Assembly: GCA_004293165.1 (NCBI GenBank)
Contig: RDYL01000002.1
Location: 496,001 to 560,000 of the forward strand
From: Flavobacteriia bacterium
GTDB lineage: Bacteria; Bacteroidota; Bacteroidia; Flavobacteriales; Flavobacteriaceae
DNA: 64,000 nt
Direction: 5' to 3'
The stretch's first letter is position 1. Every line of letters begins with the position of its first letter. Below, piece after piece: positions 25,557 through 33,042 of the stretch. The notes beneath the pieces are model-generated. The model saw nothing but the letters and a program-made list of their open reading frames with translations, made no database searches and was not told the DNA's origin. The translations under genes were made by a program, and so were the position numbers.

Positions 25557-25572
25557 TTTAGATAAAGCTAAA
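25557..25572 (+). promoter_or_regulatory. Candidate DtxR operator 1
   Basis: TTTAGATAAAGCTAAA has TTTAG/CTAAA arms around a 6-base centre, a layout like MntR/DtxR-type sites. It lies between the divergent outer-membrane protein gene and the DtxR-type gene and near the start of the former. Similar elements precede the TonB receptor and feoA. Confidence 0.45.
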
Positions 25573-25580
25573 AATAAAAT

Positions 25581-25595
25581 ATATAGTAATCTAAA
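25581..25595 (-). promoter_or_regulatory. Candidate DtxR operator 2
   Basis: Read on the minus strand this is TTTAGATTACTATAT, beginning with the same TTTAGATTA block seen before the TonB receptor gene. It lies 10 bases upstream of the DtxR gene -7 box, where a repressor would block the promoter. Confidence 0.4.
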
Positions 25596-25604
25596 AAAAG
25601 TATA

Positions 25605-25612
25605 TATATTTG
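25605..25612 (+). promoter_or_regulatory. Candidate -7 box of the DtxR-ZIP operon
   Basis: TATATTTG matches TANNTTTG and lies 16 bases before the regulator start codon. Confidence 0.55.
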
Positions 25613-25628
25613 TATAAATAAATTGTTT

Positions 25629-26276
25629 ATGACCATTTCTGAAGAAAATTATATAAAAGTTATTTATCATTTGTCGTTGGTTTCTCCAAAGGGTGTCAAT
25701 ACGAATGCTATTGCTGGAATGTTAGATACTAAAGCGTCATCAGTTACCGATATGATGAAGAAGCTTTCTGATAAAGATCTTGTAAGTTACCAGAAATATC
25801 AGGGAGTTACCTTAACTGAAAAAGGATTTCATTCGGCAAAAATGATAGTTAGAAAACACCGATTATGGGAAGTTTTTTTGGTGGATAAATTAGGTTTTTC
25901 ATGGGATGAAGTCCACGAAATTGCTGAAGAGTTAGAACATATTAAGTCGGAAAAGTTAATTAATAGATTAGATGATTTTTTAGGTTTTCCTTCTTTCGAT
26001 CCTCATGGCGATCCAATACCAGATGAAAATGGAATTATAAAAAAAATGGATAAACATTTATTGTCTGAGGCAGAAAGTAATGTAGAATATCATTGTGTTG
26101 GAGTTAAAGATTCCTCGGCAGAATTTTTACAATATTTAGATAAGCAAAAAATCGCATTAGGATCGGTTATAAGAATAATTGAAAAAGAAGAATACGATAA
26201 AACGTTATCCATTTTAATTGATGGAAAAAAAATAATGTTATCAAATAAAATAGCAACTAATTTATACGTACAATAA
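25629..26276 (+). CDS. DtxR-family metal-dependent transcription regulator
   Basis: A 215-residue repressor with an N-terminal winged helix (residues 1-60: EENYIKVIYHLS, AGMLDTKASSVTDMMKKL), a dimerisation and metal-binding domain (about 62-140, VHEIAEELEHIKSEKLINRLDDFLG, with His and Glu ligands) and a C-terminal SH3/FeoA-like domain. I start at the ATG at 25629; the frame also opens two codons earlier at a TTG. It precedes a ZIP metal transporter by 2 bases. The metal sensed is either iron or manganese; the neighbouring feo and TonB genes favour iron. Confidence 0.92.
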   Translation: MTISEENYIKVIYHLSLVSPKGVNTNAIAGMLDTKASSVTDMMKKLSDKDLVSYQKYQGVTLTEKGFHSAKMIVRKHRLWEVFLVDKLGFSWDEVHEIAEELEHIKSEKLINRLDDFLGFPSFDPHGDPIPDENGIIKKMDKHLLSEAESNVEYHCVGVKDSSAEFLQYLDKQKIALGSVIRIIEKEEYDKTLSILIDGKKIMLSNKIATNLYVQ

Positions 26277-26278
26277 TT

Positions 26279-27097
26279 ATGTTCCAATCAGTAATTAATT
26301 TTTTTGAAAGTATCGACCCAATTCTGGCAGCTTTTTTAGCGACTACATTTACTTGGGGTTTAACCGCTTTTGGCGCTTCGTTTGTGTTCTTTTTTAAGAC
26401 AATGAACCGCGTTGTTCTAGACGGAATGCTTGGTTTTACAGGAGGCGTAATGGTTGCGGCAAGTTTTTGGAGTTTGTTAGCACCCGCTATTGAAATGAGT
26501 GAAGGCGATGGGTTTATAAAAGTAATTCCAGCAGCAGTTGGATTTTTATTAGGTGCGATTTTTATTTTCGGATTGGATAAAGTGTTGCCTCACATGCACA
26601 TTAATTTTAAAGAAACCGAAGGAATAAAATCGCCATGGCAACGCACAACACTTTTAGTTTTAGCTATTACGTTGCACAATATTCCAGAAGGATTAGCGGT
26701 TGGTGTTTTGTTTGGTGGTGTTGCAGCGGGAATTCCAGAAGCTTCAATTGCAGGAGCGGTTACCTTGGCTATCGGAATTGGAATTCAAAATTTCCCGGAA
26801 GGAATTGCCGTTTCTATGCCGTTACGAAGAATGGGAATGAGCAGAACAAAAAGTTTCATGTACGGACAATCGTCAGCCATTGTAGAACCTATTTTTGGAG
26901 TAATTGGTGCTGTTGCGGTTACTTTTTTTACACCGATTTTGCCTTATGCGTTGGCTTTTGCAGCTGGAGCAATGATATTTGTAGTGGTTGAAGAAGTAAT
27001 CCCAGAAACCCAACAAGATAAAAATACCGATATTGCCACTTTAGGTTTTATCGGCGGATTTATTGTAATGATGGTTTTGGATGTTGCTTTAGGTTAA
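26279..27097 (+). CDS. ZIP-family metal transporter
   Basis: An inner-membrane divalent-cation importer with about eight helices in 272 residues. The metal-path signature is ALTLHNIPEGLAVGV in helix 4 and GIGIQNFPEGIAVSMPL in helix 5, with the His/Asn/Glu ligands intact. A late His/Glu-containing EEVIPETQQ is also typical of ZupT/GufA-type members. It is 2 bases after the DtxR gene and so under the same promoter. Its stop overlaps the end of the convergent FeoB-associated gene by 4 bases. Likely substrates are iron, zinc or manganese. Confidence 0.9.
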   Translation: MFQSVINFFESIDPILAAFLATTFTWGLTAFGASFVFFFKTMNRVVLDGMLGFTGGVMVAASFWSLLAPAIEMSEGDGFIKVIPAAVGFLLGAIFIFGLDKVLPHMHINFKETEGIKSPWQRTTLLVLAITLHNIPEGLAVGVLFGGVAAGIPEASIAGAVTLAIGIGIQNFPEGIAVSMPLRRMGMSRTKSFMYGQSSAIVEPIFGVIGAVAVTFFTPILPYALAFAAGAMIFVVVEEVIPETQQDKNTDIATLGFIGGFIVMMVLDVALG

Positions 27098-27222
27098 TGA
27101 CAACCACAATCATCGCCACATGGTTTTGATTTCTTTGGACGTTTTTTCCAAAAGAATTTTTTAACCAAGAAACCAACAGCAATGGCTAAAGAAATGTAAA
27201 CTAAGATTTGTTGTATATCCAT
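27094..27222 (-). CDS. FeoB-associated Cys-rich membrane protein
   Basis: A 42-residue protein: one membrane helix (QILVYISLAIAVGFLV), a basic patch FFWKKRPKKSKP, and a short cytoplasmic Cys tail CGDDCGCH. This helix-basic-Cys layout is the FeoB-associated family seen beside ferrous-iron transporters in Bacteroidota and Firmicutes. It lies 2.6 kb from feoB, on the same strand, separated from it by the TonB receptor gene. The stop overlaps the ZIP gene end by 4 bases on the other strand. A role in stabilising or metallating Feo is inferred. Confidence 0.85.
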   Translation of the reverse strand: MDIQQILVYISLAIAVGFLVKKFFWKKRPKKSKPCGDDCGCH

Positions 27223-27236
27223 AGTGCAAAAATAAG

Positions 27237-27269
27237 AAAAGCAATCTCAATTATAATGAGATTGCTTTT
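27237..27269 (-). terminator. Terminator after the TonB receptor gene
   Basis: The 13-bp stem AAAAGCAATCTCA with TGAGATTGCTTTT has a 7-base loop and a T-rich minus-strand exit. It lies 24 bases past the receptor stop and just upstream of the FeoB-associated gene, which therefore needs its own start or readthrough. Confidence 0.9.
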
Positions 27270-27292
27270 TTATTAACTTTAAACTTTCATTA

Positions 27293-29518
27293 TTAAAATT
27301 GTGCCGCTAAACCAATTGAAGCACTAAAAGGCATTCCTGGTCGCAAACCTGCTGGAACTCTTGAAACTAAATACGTGGTATCGAAAAGGTTATTGATGTT
27401 TCCAGTTACACTAAAATGTTTGTTGAATTTGTATTTTGAACCAAAATCCACTACAGTGTTACTTGGTACTGAGTTTTCGTTTGGAATTGAACCTTGACCT
27501 GCCACTGTTCTAAATTCGCCACTATACCTAGCGCCTAAAATCAATTCAAATTTTGCGTGTTCTAATGCAATTGAAGCATTAAATTGGTGTTTTGAAATGT
27601 ATGGAATTTCATCGCCTTTTTCAATGGTTCCCCAAGCTCCGTCCGAACTTGAAAATTCGTTAACAAATTCAGTATCGGTTAGGGTATATCCAAAAGAGAT
27701 TGGTAGTTTAAATTTACTCTCTTCTTTTAAAACTTGATAGTTTAATAATAACTCAATTCCTTTAACATGCGCTTCACCGGCATTAAATTGATCTAATGTT
27801 CCAGAACCCCCACTTGCGGCCAAATCGCTTCCTAATAAATTAGAATAGTTATTAAAATAAGTTACAATTTCTGCTGATAATTTGTTGTAATTAAAACGAG
27901 TACCTAGCTCATAATTTATACTTTTTTCAGCGTCTGTTCCTGGCGTATTTGTTGGTGGAGCAAACCCTTTATGAACTCCTCCAAAGAAGGATAAGTCATT
28001 ATTAATTCTGTAGTTTACACCTACACCTGGCAACCAAACTTTCACATGATTGTCGTTTTCAACTAAGTTAATTCCAGTTCTAGCTACATCATTTGTACCG
28101 TAGTTTTTGTTTAATAAATCAATAGTTTCAAAACGGATACCTGGTGTTACTGTTAAGTCCTTGAATTTTATTTTGTAAAGTGCGTGAGCTGCCAAAGCAT
28201 TTGCATAAGCAATTCGGTTATCTTGTGTTCCTGGTGTTCCCGCAGTAGTTAATACCATCGAGCCATCAAGCATAGCATAGCTATCATTCCATTGGAATCT
28301 ATCTTCGCTGTCTTTGTGGTATCTTACACCAACTTCTAAATCATGGTAAATATCTCCCGTTAAGAAATGAAAATCTAATTTAGTTTGAACGCCTTGAGCT
28401 AAATATGCTCTATTGTTTGCTCTAACACGTAAAGCATTATTTGGAGAGTTTTGAGCGCCCGTAATGTAATCAAAAGCTAATGCATTTGTTAATGGGTCTT
28501 CTAAAATTGCATCGATAGCATAAGTTGTTCCACCAAATCTTACATCGTTCAGTTTATACCAATTTCTAGCAAATTTGTTGCGATAAGCTGTTGTGGTTAC
28601 ACTAAAATAATTGCTTGTTTTTAAAGTATGTGTTACTGAAAACTGATTGTTTTTTGTAGTAATGTTGTCTTTTTCAGAACCAACATAACGCATAAAAGGA
28701 GAATTATTAAAATCTTCTTCTGTTAATCCTAAATAGGTTTCATTTGCATCTTCTTCTGCATATACCATTTTAAAATCGAATGCATTATAAATTTTACTGG
28801 TTGGTTTTGATTGTACTCTAAATTTTGCCATTACATCTTTTTTGTCAAAACCGGTGTTGGCACCACTTGGTAAATCTTTAAAACCATCCGAATTGTAATT
28901 TAAAAATTGAACAACTGCCCCTACAGTTTTATTTGCAATTCCAACATTTGCTAAAGTACGACTCGTATTAAAACTTCCGTAATCTGTTAAAAATCCAGCA
29001 TTAAATTTTGTTGGTATTGGAGCCGAAACAAAGTTTATAGTTCCTCCAGTAGTAAAAGGTCCGTACTGAATTTGGCTACTTCCTTTTAAAATTTCAACAG
29101 CACTCATACGAGCAACTGATGGGAAATAATAGGCAGCTGGAGCTGAATAAGGAGCTGGAGCAATTAAAACATTGTCTTCCATTAAAGTGATTTTCGCACT
29201 TCTATCTGGAGAGGTTCCTCTTAAACTGATATTAGGTCTTAATCCAAACCCATCTTCTTCATAAACATTAACTCCTGTAACGGTTCTAAGTACACGATTA
29301 ATATCGGTATAGTTGAATTTTTGTAAATCTGCCGCTGAAATGTAAGAAGCCGAACCTGTTTTATTAGCTGCTTCAAATTTACTACCAATCATTTGATTAG
29401 CAGAAATAACAACTTCTTTTAAATTTTTAATGGAATCTTTTGAAGTATTGTTTTCTTTTTCTTGAGAAAAAATTATGCTTGAAAACAGTAGTACAAAAGG
29501 GACAATAATACGCTTCAT
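27293..29518 (-). CDS. TonB-dependent receptor, FecA-like
   Basis: An outer-membrane receptor of 741 residues: signal peptide (MKRIIVPFVLLFSSIIFSQ), a plug domain from about residue 40 to 160 (SAADLQKFNYTDINRVLRTV, GLRPNISLRGTSPDRSAKIT, PFTTGGTINFVSAP), then a 22-strand barrel ending in a Phe residue (GLAAQF). The plug sequence is closest to ferric-citrate and siderophore receptors. The internal Met at 29518 opens the signal peptide, so I use it. A TTTAGAT element over the transcription start, together with the feo genes nearby, makes iron regulation likely. Confidence 0.9.
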   Translation of the reverse strand: MKRIIVPFVLLFSSIIFSQEKENNTSKDSIKNLKEVVISANQMIGSKFEAANKTGSASYISAADLQKFNYTDINRVLRTVTGVNVYEEDGFGLRPNISLRGTSPDRSAKITLMEDNVLIAPAPYSAPAAYYFPSVARMSAVEILKGSSQIQYGPFTTGGTINFVSAPIPTKFNAGFLTDYGSFNTSRTLANVGIANKTVGAVVQFLNYNSDGFKDLPSGANTGFDKKDVMAKFRVQSKPTSKIYNAFDFKMVYAEEDANETYLGLTEEDFNNSPFMRYVGSEKDNITTKNNQFSVTHTLKTSNYFSVTTTAYRNKFARNWYKLNDVRFGGTTYAIDAILEDPLTNALAFDYITGAQNSPNNALRVRANNRAYLAQGVQTKLDFHFLTGDIYHDLEVGVRYHKDSEDRFQWNDSYAMLDGSMVLTTAGTPGTQDNRIAYANALAAHALYKIKFKDLTVTPGIRFETIDLLNKNYGTNDVARTGINLVENDNHVKVWLPGVGVNYRINNDLSFFGGVHKGFAPPTNTPGTDAEKSINYELGTRFNYNKLSAEIVTYFNNYSNLLGSDLAASGGSGTLDQFNAGEAHVKGIELLLNYQVLKEESKFKLPISFGYTLTDTEFVNEFSSSDGAWGTIEKGDEIPYISKHQFNASIALEHAKFELILGARYSGEFRTVAGQGSIPNENSVPSNTVVDFGSKYKFNKHFSVTGNINNLFDTTYLVSRVPAGLRPGMPFSASIGLAAQF

Positions 29519-29522
29519 TTTA

Positions 29523-29538
29523 TTTAGATTAATTCTAT
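29523..29538 (-). promoter_or_regulatory. Candidate DtxR operator at the TonB receptor gene
   Basis: The plus strand reads TTTAGATTAATTCTAT, opening with the same TTTAGATTA block found in the DtxR leader. It lies between the -7 box and the start codon, so binding would block transcription start. Confidence 0.45.
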
Positions 29539-29542
29539 TCTG

Positions 29543-29574
29543 CAAAAATAGCCACTAAATTTTATTTAGACAAA
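29543..29574 (-). promoter_or_regulatory. TonB receptor promoter
   Basis: On the minus strand, TTTG (29574-29571), 20 bases and TATTTTTG (29550-29543) give a near-consensus Bacteroidota TTTG-N19/20-TANNTTTG promoter. This is the cleanest promoter in the window. Confidence 0.75.
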
Positions 29575-29726
29575 TTATAAATAAACTTTATTTGGAATTA
29601 TTTTTAGAATTATATTTTGTATGCTTTTTTTTGTGTAAAAATTAATATTTTATAAAAATAGCTACACAATGATATAAGAAGTCGTTATACAAAATATTTT
29701 TTTTAAAGATTCTTTATTTTTAGAAT

Positions 29727-29778
29727 AATAAAGATGAATAATAAAGATGAATAATAAAGATGAATAATAAAGATGAAT
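29727..29778. repeat. Four tandem 13-bp repeats
   Basis: AATAAAGATGAAT occurs four times head to tail with no mismatch. It lies in the 279-base spacer (29519-29797) between feoB and the TonB receptor gene, 20 bases downstream of the feoB stop. The remainder of this spacer is featureless A/T-rich DNA apart from the receptor promoter at its right end. Perfect repeats imply recent expansion. Confidence 0.95.
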
Positions 29779-29797
29779 AATTAAGTTTATGGCTTAA

Positions 29798-31900
29798 TTA
29801 TTTCAACAATTGATAGGCAATAAATGCCGTTATGTAGGCAAATCCACTCATAAAAACCAATTGGATAATTGGCCATTTCCATGAATTGGTTTCTTTTTTC
29901 ACTATAGCTAACGTAGAAATACATTGCATTGCAAAGGCATAAAATAATAATAATGAAATTCCTGTCGCAAAGTTGAATATTTTTATGCCCGTTTCTGGAT
30001 GTACTTCGGCGGCCATTCGGTTTTTAATGGTAGTTTCTTCTTCGCTATGACTACCTACACTATAAATGGTGGCTAATGTCCCAACAAAAACTTCACGAGC
30101 GGCAAATGAACTTACCACCGCAATTCCTATTTTCCAATCATATCCTAATGGACGAATCACAGGTTCTATAGCTTTACCCATATATCCAATATAGGAGTTT
30201 TCTAATTTATATGAATTGACTTGGTCTTCAAATGCTTCTGTAGTGATAGTTTTGTCTTGATTTTGTTGAGTGATAATCACTTCTGCGTTATTAAAATCGT
30301 CACTTAATCCATGCGAACCTAAATACCATAAAATTACCGATAGGGCTAAAATAATTTTCCCAGCTCCTGCAACAAACGCTTTGGTTTTTTCTAAAACGTT
30401 TATCCCAACATTTTTAAACATTGGAATTTTATAACTTGGCATTTCTACTACGAAATAGGATTTACAACTTAATTTTAAATATTTATTAAGCAAATAAGCA
30501 GAAAAAATTGCCATTCCAAAACCCAATAAATACAATGCCATAAGGGTTAATCCTTGCAAACTTAAAAATCCAAAAATTCTCTTTTCTGGTATAATTAAGG
30601 AGATTAAAATGGCATAAACAGGTAACCTTGCCGAACAAGTGGTGAATGGGGTAACCAAAATAGTAATTAAACGTTCTTTCCAATTTTCAATGTTTCTTGC
30701 GCTCATTATAGCTGGAATAGCACAAGCTGTTCCTGAAATTAATGGTACAATGCTTTTTCCAGACAAACCAAATTTTCTCATGATTTTATCCATCAAAAAC
30801 ACTACACGACTCATGTAGCCACTTTCTTCTAATACTGAAATAAACAAGAATAAAAAAGCAATTTGTGGAATAAAAATTACAATACCACCAATTCCTGGAA
30901 TTAATCCTTCACTAATTAAATTGGTAAATTCTCCTGCTGGTAAATGATGTTTTGCAAGTGAACTAAAATTTGCAAATGTTTCATCAATAAAATCCATCGG
31001 AATGCTACTCCAATCAAACAAAAACTGAAAAATAAGCATTAAAATTCCGAAGAAAATAACGTAACCAAAAATTTTATGTGTTAAAACGCGGTCAATTTTT
31101 GCTCGAATATCAGATGCTTTAGAAACATCAATTTTTTGACCTATTTTCAGCGTATCATTTATAAACTGATAGCGCTTAATGGTTTCTTTTTGTTGTAAGC
31201 GTTTTAAATCGGCATGCGATTTAGTAAACGAACTTTTAATTTCGTTTCGTTCTAAATTTAAGAAATTAACATCTTGCGTAATAACTAACCAAAGTTTATA
31301 TAATAATTGATTAGGAAAAGCTCTTCTTAAATTATTAAAATAATCCGGGTCAATTGATGATGCGTTTAAGCAAGGTTCGGTGGATAAATTTTGATAATTT
31401 AATATCAATGATTTTAATCCATCGATTCCTATTTTTTTTCGAGAACTAATTAATGCAATCTTAGTTTTTAGTTCTTTTTCTAAAAGCGGAATATCTAATT
31501 CTATTCCTTTTAGTTGCATCCTATCTGCCATGTTAATGACTAAGATGGTCGGAATTTCTAAATCTTTAATTTGAGTAAAAAGGAGTAAATTTCGCTTTAA
31601 ATTTTCCACTTCAGTAACTACTACGGCAGCATTTGGAAAATCTTCATCGTTTTTATTTAGCAGCAATTCAATTACTACGTTTTCATCAATTGAACTTGCG
31701 TTTAAACTATAAGTTCCAGGCAAATCAATAATTTTCGCTTTAATTGAATCGGATAATTTGCAAGTGCCTTGTTTTTTTTCAACCGTAATTCCAGGATAAT
31801 TTCCTACTTGTTGATTTAATCCTGTAAGTTCATTAAAAACTGAAGTTTTACCCACATTTGGGTTTCCAATTAATGCTACTTTTATAAGATTTGAACTCAT
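29798..31900 (-). CDS. feoB: Ferrous iron transporter FeoB
   Basis: The inner-membrane ferrous-iron permease with a GTPase domain. Residues 12-19 (GNPNVGKT) are the P-loop, followed by GNYPGITVEKK (switch) and the DLPGTYSL and NMADR motifs. The transmembrane core, from about residue 285, includes the conserved TTCSARLPVYAILI gate motif. The protein is 700 residues, the usual Bacteroidota length. It starts immediately after the feoA stop with no gap, so translation is coupled. Four 13-bp tandem repeats lie beyond its stop. Confidence 0.97.
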   Translation of the reverse strand: MSSNLIKVALIGNPNVGKTSVFNELTGLNQQVGNYPGITVEKKQGTCKLSDSIKAKIIDLPGTYSLNASSIDENVVIELLLNKNDEDFPNAAVVVTEVENLKRNLLLFTQIKDLEIPTILVINMADRMQLKGIELDIPLLEKELKTKIALISSRKKIGIDGLKSLILNYQNLSTEPCLNASSIDPDYFNNLRRAFPNQLLYKLWLVITQDVNFLNLERNEIKSSFTKSHADLKRLQQKETIKRYQFINDTLKIGQKIDVSKASDIRAKIDRVLTHKIFGYVIFFGILMLIFQFLFDWSSIPMDFIDETFANFSSLAKHHLPAGEFTNLISEGLIPGIGGIVIFIPQIAFLFLFISVLEESGYMSRVVFLMDKIMRKFGLSGKSIVPLISGTACAIPAIMSARNIENWKERLITILVTPFTTCSARLPVYAILISLIIPEKRIFGFLSLQGLTLMALYLLGFGMAIFSAYLLNKYLKLSCKSYFVVEMPSYKIPMFKNVGINVLEKTKAFVAGAGKIILALSVILWYLGSHGLSDDFNNAEVIITQQNQDKTITTEAFEDQVNSYKLENSYIGYMGKAIEPVIRPLGYDWKIGIAVVSSFAAREVFVGTLATIYSVGSHSEEETTIKNRMAAEVHPETGIKIFNFATGISLLLFYAFAMQCISTLAIVKKETNSWKWPIIQLVFMSGFAYITAFIAYQLLK

Positions 31901-32131
31901 TTAAATGTCCTTTAGAATGCTTATTTCTCTTGCGGTTTCTATGCGAATTGCAACATGAGAATCGTTCACGTTAAAATACAATGGATCACCTAAAGGAGCC
32001 ACTTGAAGTAATGTAATTTTATTACCAGGTAAGCATCCCATTTCTAATAATTTTAGTGGGATTTCGTCTAAATTAACAGCAGTTATAGTTGCTGTTTCTC
32101 CTATTTTAAGAGCTGACGAATTAGCGTTCAT
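31901..32131 (-). CDS. feoA: Ferrous iron transport protein FeoA
   Basis: A 76-residue SH3-like cytoplasmic protein that interacts with FeoB. The fold is visible from GETATITAVNLDEIPLKLLEMGCLPGNKITLLQVAPLGDP in the family's order, and the LLEMGCLPG and DPLYF segments are hallmark positions. It directly abuts feoB, forming a feoAB operon. A -7 box and a TTTAGAT element lie just upstream of it, so this operon is a candidate for DtxR control. Confidence 0.95.
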   Translation of the reverse strand: MNANSSALKIGETATITAVNLDEIPLKLLEMGCLPGNKITLLQVAPLGDPLYFNVNDSHVAIRIETAREISILKDI

Positions 32132-32138
32132 TTTCTTA

Positions 32139-32154
32139 TTTAGATTGAATTAAA
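32139..32154 (-). promoter_or_regulatory. Candidate DtxR operator at feoA
   Basis: The plus strand reads TTTAGATTGAATTAAA, an imperfect TTTAG/CTAAA palindrome. It lies between the feoA -7 box and the start codon, in the same place as the element at the TonB receptor promoter. Confidence 0.45.
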
Positions 32155-32157
32155 ATA

Positions 32158-32165
32158 CAAAAGTA
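32158..32165 (-). promoter_or_regulatory. Candidate feoAB -7 box
   Basis: The minus strand reads TACTTTTG, a TANNTTTG match 27 bases from the feoA start codon. I see no clean TTTG at -33. Confidence 0.5.
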
Positions 32166-32212
32166 AAAATTATAAATTTAGAAAACCTGATAATTATCAA
32201 TTTAATCACAAA

Positions 32213-32911
32213 TTATTTTTGATTTTCAACTAACCAAATGATATCAGCAAGTAATTGTTCCATGTTTTTTGTTTTGGTGTCTTCAGTAGGCTTGTCAAGA
32301 TTGGTGCCATCATAAAAACCACGAATTCTTTTGTTCTTGTCTACTAAAATAAAATTTTCGGTATGAACCATGTCATATAGTTCTTCAGGTTTGCCTGTTT
32401 TTACCGCTAAATATGATTTTCGAGCTAAATAATAAATGGCTTTTTTGTCACCAGTTACCAAATTCCATCGCGAATCATCAACCCCTTTTTTAAGGGCATA
32501 TTTTTTTAAAACTTCTGGCGTATCAATATCAGGTGTTACAGAAAAAGATAACAATTTTACGTTGGGGTATTTTTTTAATTGATTTTGTAACCAAACCATA
32601 TTATCGGTCATTTTAGGACAAATCGTTGGACAAGTAGTAAAAAAGAAATCAGCTACATAAATAGTGTTTTCATAATCTTTTTGGCTAATTAATTTTCCGT
32701 TTTGATTGGTAAATGCAAAATCGGCAATTTTATGATCGTTACCTATATGTTGCACCGTTGAGTCAACTAATTCCGGATTAATATCTCTTGGGGAATATAT
32801 CGGCAACATTTTTTCAGGAGAAAGTAAGCTATAAATTCCAAAATAAATTCCTAAAGATAGTATTGAAAATAGAATTAAAAATTTTTTATAAGGTGCTATA
32901 AATTTAAACAT
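32213..32911 (-). CDS. SCO1/SenC-type copper chaperone
   Basis: A 232-residue thioredoxin-fold protein anchored by an N-terminal helix (about residues 10-30) that delivers copper to the CuA site of cytochrome oxidase. The copper ligands are Cys94 and Cys98 in FFTTCPTICPKM and His183 in DMVHTENFILV. It lies upstream of feoA on the same strand, with 81 bases between them that contain the feoA promoter. It is divergent from the T9SS exoprotein gene. Confidence 0.9.
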   Translation of the reverse strand: MFKFIAPYKKFLILFSILSLGIYFGIYSLLSPEKMLPIYSPRDINPELVDSTVQHIGNDHKIADFAFTNQNGKLISQKDYENTIYVADFFFTTCPTICPKMTDNMVWLQNQLKKYPNVKLLSFSVTPDIDTPEVLKKYALKKGVDDSRWNLVTGDKKAIYYLARKSYLAVKTGKPEELYDMVHTENFILVDKNKRIRGFYDGTNLDKPTEDTKTKNMEQLLADIIWLVENQK

Positions 32912-33006
32912 AAAGTTTTTTACAAAAATAATGATAATTCAAAACACATTTGCTAAAAATATCAAATAGACATTTGTTAAAATTCTAATTAATTGATTTT
33001 CTTCAT

Positions 33007-33014
33007 TATATTTG
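33007..33014 (+). promoter_or_regulatory. Candidate -7 box of the T9SS exoprotein gene
   Basis: TATATTTG matches TANNTTTG and lies 28 bases before the start codon. Confidence 0.5.
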
Positions 33015-33042
33015 TGGTATGTACCCTAAATTTACTAAATAA

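Noticed and set aside
29576..29726. A possible small gene in the spacer between feoB and the TonB receptor gene
   Set aside because: I see no start followed by a credible frame; the stretch is A/T-rich and lacks codon structure.
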